Shown piece after piece: positions 53,301 to 64,000 of a DNA stretch of 64,000 nucleotides. The DNA comes from Phaeosaccion multiseriatum (Eukaryota > Ochrophyta, other classes): positions 1,612,001-1,676,000 of the forward strand of contig OZ218963.1 of assembly GCA_965112735.1 (NCBI GenBank). The letters run 5' to 3'. Numbering within the stretch: position 1 is the stretch's first letter; each line of letters begins with the position of its first letter. The position numbers and the translations under genes are program-made. The notes below the pieces were generated by a model. The model made no database searches and was not told where the DNA came from. It saw only the letters and a program-made list of their open reading frames with translations.

Positions 53301-55902
53301 TCCACTGTTCCCCATTCGGGGCCTCGGGGTTGCTCGTGGACTGCCATCCATCATCCTGCAGCGGAGCAGTTGAGAGTTAAAGGGGGGGGGGGGGGCATGG
53401 AGGAAACGGAGACCAACAAAACTGAGCGAAAAGCAGCAGGCGTCTGCTTGTGCAAAGTGCCCAACAGGCATGCTGGGCTGTGTCCGTATCGGAGGTAGGG
53501 TGAGGTGGGATGGGGTGGGCGATTTGATTTACCGCCGATCCAACTGGCTGGCTATCTAGGGAATGAAAACAAAACAAAACAATACTTCTTACCAGCACCA
53601 GCCATTTGGGCCTAATGCCCGAGGCCTTGAGCGAGTCGAGGCCGCGAAACATTTTGTCGTGGTCAACGCCAGTGTAGAAGCTGTCCCACGTACTGTGGAT
53701 GCATGCCACAAACACACACAAGGGGATTAAGAGGCGGAAGGGGAGGGGGTAATTGCGTCGGGTCACGCCTCTCGAGCCGGACTCCCTCCGGACCTGTGCC
53801 CATCCATCCACTACCATCCTCACTCACCACCACCCCAAGTGGTTGCTAAAGTCTGGAGACGACTCGTCCTTCGTAGTCTTGACGACTTCCTGCTTCTTGC
53901 GCTTGAGCAGCTCCTTCTCCGCGCCCCTGTGTACAGGTAGGGAGCAAACAAACAAAACAAACAAACAAACAAGCAAAACGCAACGTAAAAACAACCCAAG
54001 AGAAGAGAAGAAGAAAGAAGAAAAGAGCCAGAAACAGCCACCACCACTTCACATGGACGGAGCGCATTCATTCCTCCTCGTACAGAGAGGGTGGCGAAAC
54101 AACCAATTCGCGTGCGTGCGTGCGTGCATGCTGGTAAATAAGGAAGGAAGAGAAGCCCGTAGCGGCGGTTTCATCCCTCACCTGAGCAACCCTGAGCTGA
54201 AGGCTCTGCCCCGGACCTGGTGCTTGAGGCGGTTTTGAATGAGCTTGAAGGACTTGTCAATCAGCACAAAGGGATCCGAGTGGACCCCGACAAACAGGCC
54301 AGCCACGTCGGAGGGTGGGACGGAGGTCTCACTGCAGCCTGTCTCTGCTATGATGTGGAGCGATTGATCGGGCATGCCCTTGAGTGAGCACTGAAAGATC
54401 GAGAGAGGAGGGAGTGGGAAGAGTTTAAGAGCTTACAGCAGCAGGAGTCTGGTGGAGAATGGGCTATTTCCTCAGGCAGACAGGTGTGAGTGAGTGAGTG
54501 AGGCAGCGAGGCAGCGAGCAACACAGCACTCTGTGTGCAAAATGGAAAGGCTTCATGAGAGGGGATTGGGCACGGATACAAAAGGCTCGTTGTTGAGAAG
54601 TGAACGAATCCCAAGAGCTGTAGCTTAGCTCACCTTTACAGAGCCGTCAATGAGTGGCACGTACAGAGCGTACATGACTTTCCCTTTTGGGTGAGAGAAA
54701 GTATCGGGAGGGGGGAGGGTCGTGCTTCGTGAGTGAGTAAAAAGGGAGGGCAACGGGGGAAGGGGTACTGAAGAGAGGGAGGCATGACAGTACTGCGGGG
54801 AGGGTTAGTAGCTACGCATTCTAGCAAAGTCGGTCTCTGGCCTTCGCACCTGTCTTCTCGTCCGGCGGCATTTCCGCGATCACCAGCTGCGTTTCTGGTG
54901 GGATTTCGTCGGTGGCATCTGCATGCAGCGGTTTCATCCACCAGAGTTTGAACCGGTGCAGAGCCAGAAGCTTCGTTGCGCTGTGTTTCAGGAGGACGTG
55001 GGGGTGCGTGTGTGCAGCCCAGCGGTGAGTGCATGAGTGTGAGCGAGCGGGAATGCTGCTGCTGCTGCTGCTGCTGCTGCCGCTACTACTCGGCCACACG
55101 CACTTTGCTGAGTTACCAACCTGGGCTTTCCTAACTTCCACGTCCGAATCGCAGCCTTGCTACCAGAGCTCCGCAGCGATAGGAAGGCGGCCCCAAAGTC
55201 CTCGTCCGTATCGCTTATGAGCTGCTGTAGAGCGTAGACGTACTGAGAGCTGAACGACCCGGGGATGAAGGGGTTGATGTTGTTGTTGCCCAGTGCCATG
55301 GCCACCACGTCGTCCTCACGCTGCAGAACATCCCCCATGAACTCTCTGAGGGAGGGGAAGTTTTGTGCCAAGGAAGCGGCAACGTCGAAATCTGACGAAG
55401 AGGAAGATGAGGTTGTGGAGCGGCGGCTCTCTGGCTCGGGTTCAGGGTACTTATCCTGCTGCTCTTCCTCCCCTTCCTCCTCTTCCTCCTCCTCGAGTTG
55501 AGCAATGAAGCGGCTGCTGGAGAGGTGGGCCTCTCGATCGGCGAGGTCAATACCGTCATCCAGTGCGCCACCAAGCAGAGTCCTCGTAGCGCGCTGCACC
55601 TGACTTCTTCCACTCTCCTCCTCGTCTGCTTCTACCACCGCTGCTGTTGCTGCTGCTCCTGCCCCTGGAGCTGCTCCTGCTTCTGCTGGAGCCGTCCCTC
55701 CCCGTCCCACCTTGCCGCTCTCATCACCGGCACTACTCCACAATCTTCCATTCCTCGTGCTGCTCGAGAGAACTCCCTTCTGTGGTGCTCCTATCCCCCC
55801 CCGCCCCGAACTGCCATACCTTCCTTGTGCTTGTGGCAAATGGAAGCTGCACGCAAACCACGCGGTGGCCAGGTGCAGGTGCACCAAAAACATTTCCCGC
55901 AT
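50305..55902 (-). CDS. Raffinose-synthase-family (GH36) protein, 13 exons
   Basis: Exons (descending): 55902-55121, 54980-54850, 54683-54634, 54390-54182, 53926-53828, 53692-53593, 53355-53218, 53075-53000, 52728-52508, 52296-52166, 52087-52045, 51603-51463, 51234-50305. All junction phases close, giving 1016 residues. Motifs match plant raffinose synthase / alkaline alpha-galactosidase (Sip1): FKLWWMKP, LGWCTWDSFYTGVDHDK, DDGWQS, YFLVWHAIAGYWAGVDL, DGVKVDAQ (catalytic Asp about 600) and RGSDDFYPRDAASHGVHI (acid/base Asp about 675), then GGPVYISDRPGEHD. The first 25 residues are hydrophobic (signal peptide or plastid leader), followed by an acidic Ser-rich stretch. The reaction is galactosyl transfer to sucrose or alpha-galactoside hydrolysis; sequence alone does not decide which. 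Confidence 0.93.
51683..51990. repeat. (GAG)n tract in a raffinose-synthase-family intron
   Basis: About 300 bp of GAG triplets with scattered AAT and AAG interruptions, inside the intron 51604-52044. On the gene strand it is a polypyrimidine tract. The long poly-Glu/Arg/Ser/Pro frames here are not genes. Confidence 0.93.
52330..52370. repeat. (CAAA)n tract
   Basis: Ten CAAA tetramers inside the intron between exons at 52508 and 52296. A shorter CAAA tract lies at 53946-53976 in another intron of the same gene. Confidence 0.9.
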
Positions 55903-56088
55903 CGGCTCTCTCTCTTCACGAAGCGGGGTTCCTTCTGTTAGGGAGTCGAAGGGGGAGGAGCACCCTCATCGTTCACCTCAAGTCATTTGTTATTTGATTT
56001 ATTTTGCGTGATGTTCATGCAGGGCGCCGCGGCAGGAATTTTGTTGACTTTTCGATTTGATCTCACTCCTTCCTCCTTCCTCCCGTCC
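55903..56088. promoter_or_regulatory. 186-bp divergent promoter region
   Basis: Only 186 bp separates the start codons of the raffinose-synthase-family gene (-) and the TrpC-TrpF fusion (+). It is AT-richer than its flanks around 55980-56010 (TTTGTTATTTGATTTATTTT). Both promoters and both 5' UTRs must fit here. Confidence 0.55.
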
Positions 56089-59000
56089 ATGGTAAGCCGC
56101 CTCTGCTATTCGCTGCAGCAGCTGCTACTACTGCTACTGCTGCTGCTAAGTGCCACTGCTTCCTCTTCTCCTACTGCTGCGGCTGCGGCTTTTGAGAATC
56201 GTCCATAGGAGACCATTCTCTCGCTCACTCCCCCCTCTCCCTCCTTTCCCTCCTCTTTCTGCGCTGTTGCTCTCTCAAGATCGGTGCGCGCCTCCTCTCC
56301 TTGGTGTCCTTCCTCACTGCTTCCCTCGGCTCGGCTGGAGTATTCGCACTGCGTGTGCCCATCGCGCCCCTGAGGACCCCCAGGACAGCAGCAGCTGGAG
56401 GAGCTGAAGGAGCTCAAGCAGGAGCAACAAACGCTGGCGTTTGCGGAGACTACTCTGCAGGTGGGTCCACAGAGTAAGTCTTGTGATCCCGTCGTTGACC
56501 ACCATTTCTTAGAGACGTGGTGCCAGTTTCTTACCCTGCTCCTCCTCACCGACATCCCCTGCCTTCGTGCGATTCTGGCTTCTCTTGGAGTCAGTCAGAA
56601 ACCTTAGGACCATCAGGAAGAGAGAGAGACGGTGCAGGAACAGGAGTTCGACTGTACTCTGCGCAGCCACGCAGGGGGGGGAGCAAACTATGGAGGACAC
56701 CGGCAGCCGTAGCGACAGGACGCAGGAGGACCAGCAGCAACAGAGGGGCCACTTTTTCGGCTTCGGAGACCCCACACACAAGCAGTCCATACTGCAGGAG
56801 ATCACCGAGCAAAGATACAAAGGTGCGTTGCTCAGCCTGGAACGGCAGAAGCTTCCTACCGGCAGTGCATCTGAATGGCAACCTGTGTGTGTGCGACCCT
56901 AACGACGAATGAGCCGCTCAATTGGGGTGGCCGTGAAGATTGACCAGACCCAGCACATGCCATTCTTCCCTGCGTCTATGACCCACCACCCACCACTCGC
57001 CCGCCCCTGTGCAGATGTCGCCGCCGCCAAGCAGAGCCTATCAGAGAAGGACCTGACGGCGCTCATCACAGCCTTCGACGCGGAGTTCGGGCCTCCCTTG
57101 GATCTGTTTGCCAGGATTAAACAGGTACAGAGGGTAGAGTGGATTTGCAACAGGGGGTGGTGCTCGCGGCGTTCGTTAACAGAACACAGAGCGTCGATTT
57201 AAGAGCACACCACACCACAAGCACCCACCCACCCACGCGCTTCGCGTTTTTGTTTCTCCTTTTCTCCAATCCTTCGCCCGGCCCCTGACAGGAGGACGAC
57301 ATTGCAGTGGCCGCAGAGTTCAAGCGCGCGTCACCCTCTAAGGGAGACATTGCTACGCACCTTGTGGCGGCAGAGCAGGGCGTAAAGTACGCACAGGTCG
57401 GCGCCGCTGTGCTCTCCGTCCTCACTGAGCCCAAGTGGTACGTAGAGGAGATCCTTCCTTGAAGGAAGGAAGGAAGGAAGGAAGGAAGGAAGGAAGGAAG
57501 GGCTGGGCGCAGCAACGTAAGCCTGAGTAGCGTTGGGTCTTTTCGTTTGATAGTCTCCTCCTTGCCCAAACTTCCCCCACCCCTCGCGTTGCGCACCGAT
57601 CCCTGCACTCCACTTCAGGTTCAAGGGGTCCCTGACAGACATGAAGGAGGTACGCACAGCCACACAAGCACTCGTTGAGGGTTCACACACTTCAAGGTGA
57701 GGTGAGAGACCACAGATACAATGTTCTCCGTGTTTTTGTTTGGATACTTCTTCTCTTGCCCGTGTGCCTCCGTCTGACTTCAACCCGTCCTCCCTATGCG
57801 TTTGTATATATCTTTGTATATATATATATGTGTGTATGTATGTATGTATGTATGTATGTATGTATGTATGGGCTTTGCGAATGCGCAGACCTGCCATTCT
57901 GCGCAAAGACTTTGTCGTGGATAAACACATGATCCTGGAGGCTCGGGCGCACGGAGCGGACACCGTCCTCCTCATCGTCGCCATCCTCGAGGTGCAGCAG
58001 CTCGTTGACCTCATCGACTTCTGCAGGAAGATGGACATGGAGCCCCTCGTCGAGGTGCGTCAGAGACGGACTGACAAGAAGCTCTTGAAGCCTAGGGAAA
58101 AGTGGAGCAGCCTCAAGTGAATGTATCGTGTATGAACCACCTCTTTCTCTCTGTATCTCTCTCTCTTTCTCTCTTGCCTCTGTCGGGGTGTAGGTCCATA
58201 CCGACGAGGAAATGGAGATTGCTCTGGCAGCGGGCTCCAAGGTGATCGGCGTGAATAACCGCAACTTGCACACTTTCCAGCTTGACCTCGACACAACCGC
58301 CAGGGTGGCTGGCATTGCCAAGAGCAAGGGCATCACGTGGGGGCAGCGGGAGGGTCAGATTCAGCTGGCAGCGCTAAGTGGTATCACTGGTCCACAGGTG
58401 AGACAAGAAACAAGACAGAACCTTGGATGCAAGTATCAAACTTCAAAATATGCGGAAGGAAAGTGTGTATACCACTACCTAGTCTGCTGCTACTTAACCC
58501 TTCGCAAACGCCGTCCCCCCCCCTCCCCCCCTCTGGGCAGGACGTTGAGCGTTTCAGAACCTTAGGCGCGAGCATGGTGCTCGTGGGAGAGACGCTCATG
58601 AGGGCAGCAGACCCAGGCCAGGCCATTCGCAGGCTGCTGGGGCAAGACGGGGAAGAGGAGGCGAGGCACAGCTTGCACCTCGTCAAGGTCTGTGGGGTGA
58701 CCAGCGTAGAGGATGCGCTGGTGGCGGCAGGGGCAGGGGCAAACTTGATCGGCATCATCTTTGCGGAGAAGTCCAAGAGAAGGTGCGTTTGGTGTGATGA
58801 TGGGAAGGGGAGAGAGAAACCTGTCGAGCCGGTTTGTGTGCTGCCGTCGGTGTTATGTATATTTGGCGATTAGCTTCTTCGCTCGGAGGAGAAAAGTGCA
58901 CGTAAACGCTACTTCCTCACCTTTTCACTCTTTGTCACGTAGGGTGGATGACTCGACGGCGAAGGCCATCGTGAAGGCTGTGCGTGAGTTTGGAGAGCGT

Positions 59001-60674
59001 AGCGAGAAGAAGCGGATGGAAGCTCCTCAACTGGCAACAGCAGGGACGACATTCGAAATAGCAAAGGTCAGAGGATTCTTTGATTCTTTCTTCGCCTCAT
59101 CCGAAAAGTGATGGCAACGCTCATCGCCCATATGCCTTTCCACCTCACCTGTCCTTTCGTTTCGTATGTGGCAACGCACTCGATGAACCCCTTGACAGAA
59201 GTGGTTTCAAGACTGGTCCAAGACCATTACGGAGGCTTCTCGCCGCGCCCCCTTGGTTGTTGGAGTCTTTCAAAACCAGGCCTTGGACGAGGTGAGTGGA
59301 TGGGTGAGGTCACTGGGCTTCCTACTTACTGCCAACAGTGCGCATAGGAAGCCTGTACCGCCTTCGACAGGAGGGTCAGGACGAGGCTCTGCTCTTTGAG
59401 CGAGGGGGAAGAGGGAATGAAATGCGGGTCCATATCCACCTCATCCAATCCACATCTGGAGAAGGGTCCAATTCGAAGCCCCGTCCTGCTGCTCCTGCGC
59501 TGCTCCTCATGCTTCCCCTCTTCTACCCTTACTGCTGCCGCCGCTGCTGCTGCTGCTCCTACTGTGCCTCATCCGTCTAACCCAAGGTCCACGCTGTGGC
59601 GTCCTCCGTGGGCCTCGACGTGGTGCAGCTGCACGGAGACGAAGGCCTGGAGGCGTGCGCGCAAGTGGGGCTCCCCGCCATCCGAGTGGTGCACATGGCT
59701 GCGGGCAAGGGCGGGAGTGAGAGCAGCTCGGAGGACAGGTACAGTGTTAGGATACCCATAAAGTCCACTCCACTCTGCTGCGTCTTGAGAATTGTTCGTG
59801 ATGTACACATATTCTCCTCCCCACCCTGGCGTTACACCAAACCCCGCCCCCCCACCATTGGTTGCTCTACCTTCTTCCTGACAGAGCCAAGACCGTGGTG
59901 TCCCCTTTGAAGGGCGGGTTTGCGGCGGCCGTGCTACTGGATACCTCTGTAAAGGGGGTCCAAGGAGGAACGGGGGTCACGTTTGACCTGGCGGTAGCGG
60001 AGGTGAGCAAAGCATTCAAAGTGCTTTCCTCAAGATGGACATTGACACCAGCAGGGCTGGAGCGTGCAAAGACCATGTATTAGTACTGAGAGAGTCGATG
60101 GCAGTCAGTATTTGGGTCCTGTCCGTATTGTGCTGCTTTTGTCGCTGCTACTGATGTCCTCCCACCCCCCACCCCTGACGCTAAGGCCGTGGAATCGCAG
60201 GGAATCCCAGTGATGGTGGCCGGGGGCCTGACCGCGGAGAGCATTGCAGATGTCGTGTGCAAGACCAAAGCGTGGGGATTCGACGTATCAAGCGGTGTCG
60301 AGGAATCGCCGGTGAGGAGGAGGAGGGGATGATCAAGAAAATGTACTTGTTTGCTCTGCTTTGCCTGCTATGAATGACTCCCTTTGAAGCTGCTTCCCAC
60401 ATGCTGCGATGCTCCAGTGTTCCCCGCTGTAAGGGAGGCATTGTTCCACCGCCAGAGTGGGCAGTCTCCCTCGCCGCTCCGTTTCCCTTCTCACGTCCTC
60501 TCGGAGCTTCACAGCTTTACATTGCATGTCTCACACCTCTGCCCCCCCCCCCCCTTCTCTCTTTGGCACTTGTCTCTGGTCGTTTGCTGACAGGGCTGTA
60601 AGGACCACGCGAAGGTCGAGGCTTTTGTGAGTAACGCCCGACAGGCCTTTACAGACAGTTCCAAGTCGAGCTAG
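56089..60674 (+). CDS. trpCF: Bifunctional indole-3-glycerol-phosphate synthase / phosphoribosylanthranilate isomerase
   Basis: Two consecutive steps of tryptophan synthesis in one chain. Fifteen exons: 56089-56200, 56384-56460, 56675-56822, 57015-57124, 57292-57437, 57619-57696, 57889-58054, 58194-58397, 58541-58782, 58943-59066, 59199-59291, 59587-59738, 59885-60002, 60186-60311, 60594-60674; phases close to 658 residues. IGPS half: [75 protein letters not shown] half from about 395: [48 protein letters not shown]. The leader ([16 protein letters not shown] on to [11 protein letters not shown]) is a signal peptide followed by an Ala/Ser-rich stretch with AAAAF, fitting transport to a secondary plastid. 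The first donor (GTCCAT) is weak. Confidence 0.93.
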
Positions 60675-60970
60675 GGCCGTGGCGTCGTCGGACGTCAGAG
60701 GCCCAGAGCAGACCTCGCAGCCCTGTCCGAGCAGGGAGGTGTAGTTCACTCGCCGCATCTTCCGTGGAGTCATTTTGTTTATACCGGAATGTAGGCACAC
60801 TCCAGTTAAGGGCTGAATGTCACGAAATCTCTGGGCTTCCATCATTCCTCTCCCTCCCTTACCTTCCTCCTTTCCAAGCATGGGGAGTTGCCTCGCACAA
60901 ATCGAAGACTGGTACGTTAGTAGAGAGTTCCAGCGGAGGAGTGAAGACCATCCCATGAGCCGCAAGAAGC

Positions 60971-61271
60971 TCAATCCACACATCCAACCCAACCCATGCC
61001 TCCCAACGTCAGCAGAGCGATTAAGCTGGCTCCGAGAACCACACTCAGCCTTCCAGCATCCCGCGATGGAGACGCAGAATTGCAGTAATTCTCTTGACAG
61101 CAAAATCGATCCCGCTGGTAGTCGATTCCCTCAAACTCGTAGTCCCAGCTGGCATCTTCGCAAGTCGACGCGCACTTACGATACTCGCATGCCTTGGTCT
61201 CGCTGGATGGATAGTGCCGAGAGCGAGCGAGCGAGCGAGCGACCGAGAGAGAGAGAGAGAGAGAGAGAGAA

Positions 61272-61318
<47 letters not shown>

Positions 61319-61832
61319 AGAGAGAAAGAGAGAAAGAGAGAGAGAGAACAGGGAGACGCAGCCGACAGGGTGAGAACTACTTACGAAAGCAGAGCAAGGA
61401 AGGCGGAGGATGACTGGTCCCTCCGTTTTCCTTCTCACCTGTTCCACATGTCCCCGAAGAAATCTGTCCTTCCACAATCTTCCCTCGCGAGGTCAATTGT
61501 CTCTTTCACACAATAGGTTGTCCTATAGGCGAAAGCAGGCAGTAGTTGTGAGATGATCAGAATGGAGGGCCTGGTAACGGTGGGCACAAGGAGGGGGTTC
61601 CCAAGGCCACGTACCTGAACTCTGGACAGATAACGTACTGATCTGGCATCGTCATTGTGCTGAAGCATTTCAGTGCGGTCTGAGGATAATCATCCACTTG
61701 ATAGCTGTAAGTCTGAGCCTTCGTCTCTAGGGCTTGCCGGCCCAGTAGTACAGCTACAAGTAGGCACTTCGTTAGTGCTGCCACTCCACCTGTCCGCGAC
61801 AACATTCCTCCTCCTTGCCAAGGAACGACCAT
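60971..61832 (-). CDS. Cys-rich secreted or GPI-anchored protein, Ly6-like
   Basis: Exons 61832-61615, 61522-61439 and 61202-60971 join in phase (178 codons) to give 177 residues. There is a signal peptide (GGVAALTKCLLVAVLLGRQA), ten cysteines in the mature part, and a hydrophobic C-terminal tail (LSVVLGASLIALLTLGGMGW) typical of GPI-anchor signals. The block RDRFCCQENYCN near the end resembles the CCxxxxCN close of Ly6/uPAR three-finger domains, and ten cysteines fit that fold. The first cysteine spacing does not match the animal pattern, so homology is uncertain. The start could also be the ATG at 61805. It is convergent with trpCF and its second intron is GAGA-rich. Confidence 0.7.
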
Positions 61833-62363
61833 TCTATCCCTGGAGTGGCATGCGAAGGGCTAGCTTACTCTCCATAGTCTCGACAACTGAAAAATGTGAG
61901 GAGCAAGAAATTTCCGAAACCGCCGGTTTCCTTTTTTTTTTTTTCTTTTTTTTTACTGTAGACAAGCGGACCTTGAGCAAAGTGTGGATAGGAGCAAGGA
62001 ACAAGGTTTTCAATACGGACCTTGTTCCAGGAGCTGCAGGTTAGAATATCATCCCACACATGGCCACACCCGCGGTGAAGTCTTGATACTCCTTCCCCCC
62101 CCTCACCCTCCCCTACGAGCTTGCCGGCTAACTATCGCCAGCAGTGACTGGCTAAGAAGCATGTCGATGGCGGGCGACAAAGGTCCGATTGATGGGGGCA
62201 TTTCAGGAGCAGGGGAAGGAGGGGGAGGCGGACCCTGTCGAAGATACCAGCCCATGTGACTGGTACGGGGACATGTGCGTGGCTGGGCACCGACCTGCAG
62301 GACTTCGTCTCGGCGGCCGCTCTTCTCTGCTCCGGCCCGCTTGCGGCGTCTTGTTGGTGGAGG
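61833..62363. other. Upstream flank of the Cys-rich gene
   Basis: Contains a T-rich stretch (61931-61954, T runs split by single C) and nondescript sequence. No gene is seen. Confidence 0.35.
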
Positions 62364-62625
62364 TTCGACCCCTGAGTTGCTGTTATCTGCTATCTGCGAC
62401 CTGCTATCACCGGCGCCAGCCGGCATGCTATCTGCTATCGCCATCTGCTATCGCCAGCGTCAGCCGACTTTTATCTGCTAGCAATAGCAGACAGCAGCTA
62501 GCTCTCGCCGGCGGTGGCAGCTGACGGTTGGCCGGCTGGTAGCAGGTCAAGGCCGGCGGTAGCAGATATAACACGCCGGCTGGCGCCGGCGTTGGCAGAT
62601 AGCAGATAGCGCGTCAAGGGTCGAA
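62364..62625. mobile_element. 262-bp GC-palindrome element, ~12-bp imperfect TIRs
   Basis: Bounded by TTCGACCCCTGA on the left and TCAAGGGTCGAA on the right (one mismatch in reverse complement). Internal units combine TATCTGCTATCG spacers and GGCGCCAGCCGG palindromes, the same spacer class as the element at 45159-45318. A partial copy (CTGGCGCCAGCGATAGCAGG) lies at 62757-62776. Confidence 0.65.
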
Positions 62626-63267
62626 GGTAAGCTTCTAAGTAGCACACTGCGTGGGAAGTGTGCTTCTAAGCTGGTGCGCTGTGTAACCAACCCGTGGCTT
62701 CTTTGTTAGGCATATGCTAGAGTACTACCGGGCTCTGCGGACCCGAGTAGGCCAACTGGCGCCAGCGATAGCAGGTAGCACGTCAGGGGTAGAGTGTAGT
62801 CAGAGTGTAGGGGAGACTTGCCTTCAGAGCCACGGCAGTGGGGGCCCACGTGTACTTGTACGTGTCCGATCCAGCGTTGGTGGAAAGAGTGTGCCACGAA
62901 CATTCAGCTACGCTTCGATAGCGTTAAAGAGTAGCGACAGCCACGGAGCGAATGCAGGCTGAACCCCCACTATGACTAAGCAAATGTATTGTTTGTCGTC
63001 TCGATGAGGCTGGAGGCCTTACCCCTCACCCCCTTTGGTGGGTTTCGTCCCTCAAGTTTGTTCTCCAAAAGAGGGCTGCCGATGTGGTAGGGAGGTTGGG
63101 ACTACGGCCTAAAGAATCCCTTCCTCCCCTACCAGAAATTAAGGAAATTGCAAGAAACTTGCCCCCCTCTCTTGCTCTTCTCTGCATTGTGTCTCTAAAT
63201 CACATCAGTAAATAATGTTGTAGTTAAATATCTTATCTTCCCGGTCCGTTATCCATAAAAGAAGGGT
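62626..63267. other. Intergenic region before the translocator 3' end
   Basis: Includes two GCTTCTAAG repeats (62630, 62660), the partial GC-palindrome copy, and otherwise unremarkable sequence. No gene is seen. Confidence 0.35.
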
Positions 63268-63879
63268 TCACTTCTTTTCGGCAGACTTTTTATCGTAGTG
63301 CTGCTTCACCAGGGAGTAGCCCAGTGTGCCCAAGACTGTGTTGCGTTAGGAGCAGGGAGGAAGAAGCAAAGCACGTGGGGTGAGAGGAGTGAGAGTAAGT
63401 CAGAACGATGGAACTGATCGCCGAGCTCATGTTAGATGAGGCTGTCTCCACGTGGTGAGGTGGGCGGTGTCAAGTCATACAAAGCCACACTACCCCACGA
63501 AAGGGATGAAGCGAATACACTGGAGGACCGATTGGTCTCGATACGAAGGGCAATGAAGCTATAAAGGGACGCGACGGACTGACAGCAGAGGCAGCTGAGT
63601 GGCGTGACAAACTCACAAGATAAAAAAATCGCCCCAAGATAGTGGACTTTAGACACAGAGAAACACTCGCTAAGAGTTTGAGAGTCAACGATCAGCAGCA
63701 CCACTTACTGGCGATGGTGGAGCCTGCAATGGAGAGAGGTGACATGGGTGTACGGAAGGCCACGACTGCCGACACGATGATGACCACACGCTTGATGGTG
63801 TTGCCCACCGCGTGAGTCACGGGATCCACTTTGCCCAGGCAAAGGAAGGCGACTTCGTTGTACAGGTAGTAGAAGAGGC
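63268..63879 (-). CDS. Triose-phosphate/phosphate translocator, C-terminal part
   Basis: Two 3' exons are visible: 63879-63709 and 63335-63268; the rest lies beyond the right edge. The first encodes LFYYLYNEVAFLCLGKVDPV then THAVGNTIKRVVIIVSAVVA, a hallmark of the plastid phosphate-translocator branch of the nucleotide-sugar transporter superfamily. The second gives LGTLGYSLVKQHYDKKSAEK and the stop. The final KKxxxKK-like lysines match the family C-terminus. It exchanges phosphorylated C3/C5/C6 compounds for phosphate across a plastid membrane; the substrate cannot be told from this part. Confidence 0.88.
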
Positions 63880-64000
63880 CTGTGGGACAAAGGACGAAAC
63901 CGGGAAACAGAGTGGTTGGTTAGTGGCCAAGGCAGGCTGTCAATTGGAGAGGGGAAAAAATATGAGAGAGAGGGAGGGATAGCAAGAGATATATATATAT

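Noticed and set aside
62361-62375. GGTTCGACCCC as a tRNA B-box
   Set aside because: No matching A-box or cloverleaf arms were found; the sequence is the left end of a GC-palindrome element.

Overview
The window is nuclear DNA from a eukaryote with a compact, GC-rich genome full of simple repeats. Genes carry many short introns (mostly GT-AG, about 50-450 bp) and lie close together on both strands. The gene set points to a photosynthetic, flagellum-competent protist, most likely a stramenopile alga. The grounds are a plastid triose-phosphate-translocator-type protein at the right edge, a fused tryptophan enzyme with a signal-peptide-led (secondary-plastid style) leader, a CCDC96/CFAP184-type axonemal protein, a raffinose-synthase-family protein, and ordinary eukaryotic housekeeping genes. 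The lineage is inference; no rRNA or marker gene is present.

Layout. 1-13149 (+): the 3' part of a very large IQ-motif, C2H2-finger and Q/E/S-rich protein in 16 visible exons that stay in frame throughout. 13590-15866 (-): intronless ankyrin-repeat protein, followed at 16700-17560 by a decayed relative of it. 18030-19141 (+): prohibitin. 19791-21800 (-): mitochondrial-type DnaJ protein, divergent from a myosin with a PH-domain tail (22441-26997, +). 27353-31292 (-): CAP-domain/CCDC96-like coiled-coil protein, divergent from a PP1 catalytic subunit (31768-33235, +). 33729-35433 (+): coiled-coil protein with a polyglycine tract. 37462-39139 (+): S-adenosylhomocysteine hydrolase. 41595-43253 (-): MFSD5/MOT2-type transporter.

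43.6-50.1 kb is an accessory island. It holds a CTAGGCC-rich palindromic tract, a captured fragment of the neighbouring SAHH gene, GC-palindrome elements with matched terminal inverted repeats, a (GGGA)n array, and a small spliced ORF framed by inverted hairpin elements. A NUP42-like CCCH/FG nucleoporin gene (48103-49677, -) sits inside it. From 50.3 kb the gene-dense pattern resumes: a 13-exon raffinose-synthase-family gene (50305-55902, -) divergent across only 186 bp from a 15-exon TrpC-TrpF fusion (56089-60674, +), a Cys-rich secreted, possibly Ly6-like protein (60971-61832, -), another GC-palindrome element (62364-62625) and the 3' end of a phosphate translocator (63268-63879, -).

The strongest candidates for undescribed biology are: (1) the body-hairpin-ORF-hairpin-body unit at 45714-46609; (2) the CCGGCGCCAGCCGG element family, whose ends match within a locus but differ between loci; and (3) a dispersed 11-mer, GTTGGTGATAC, embedded in CAG runs in exons, introns and intergenic DNA.
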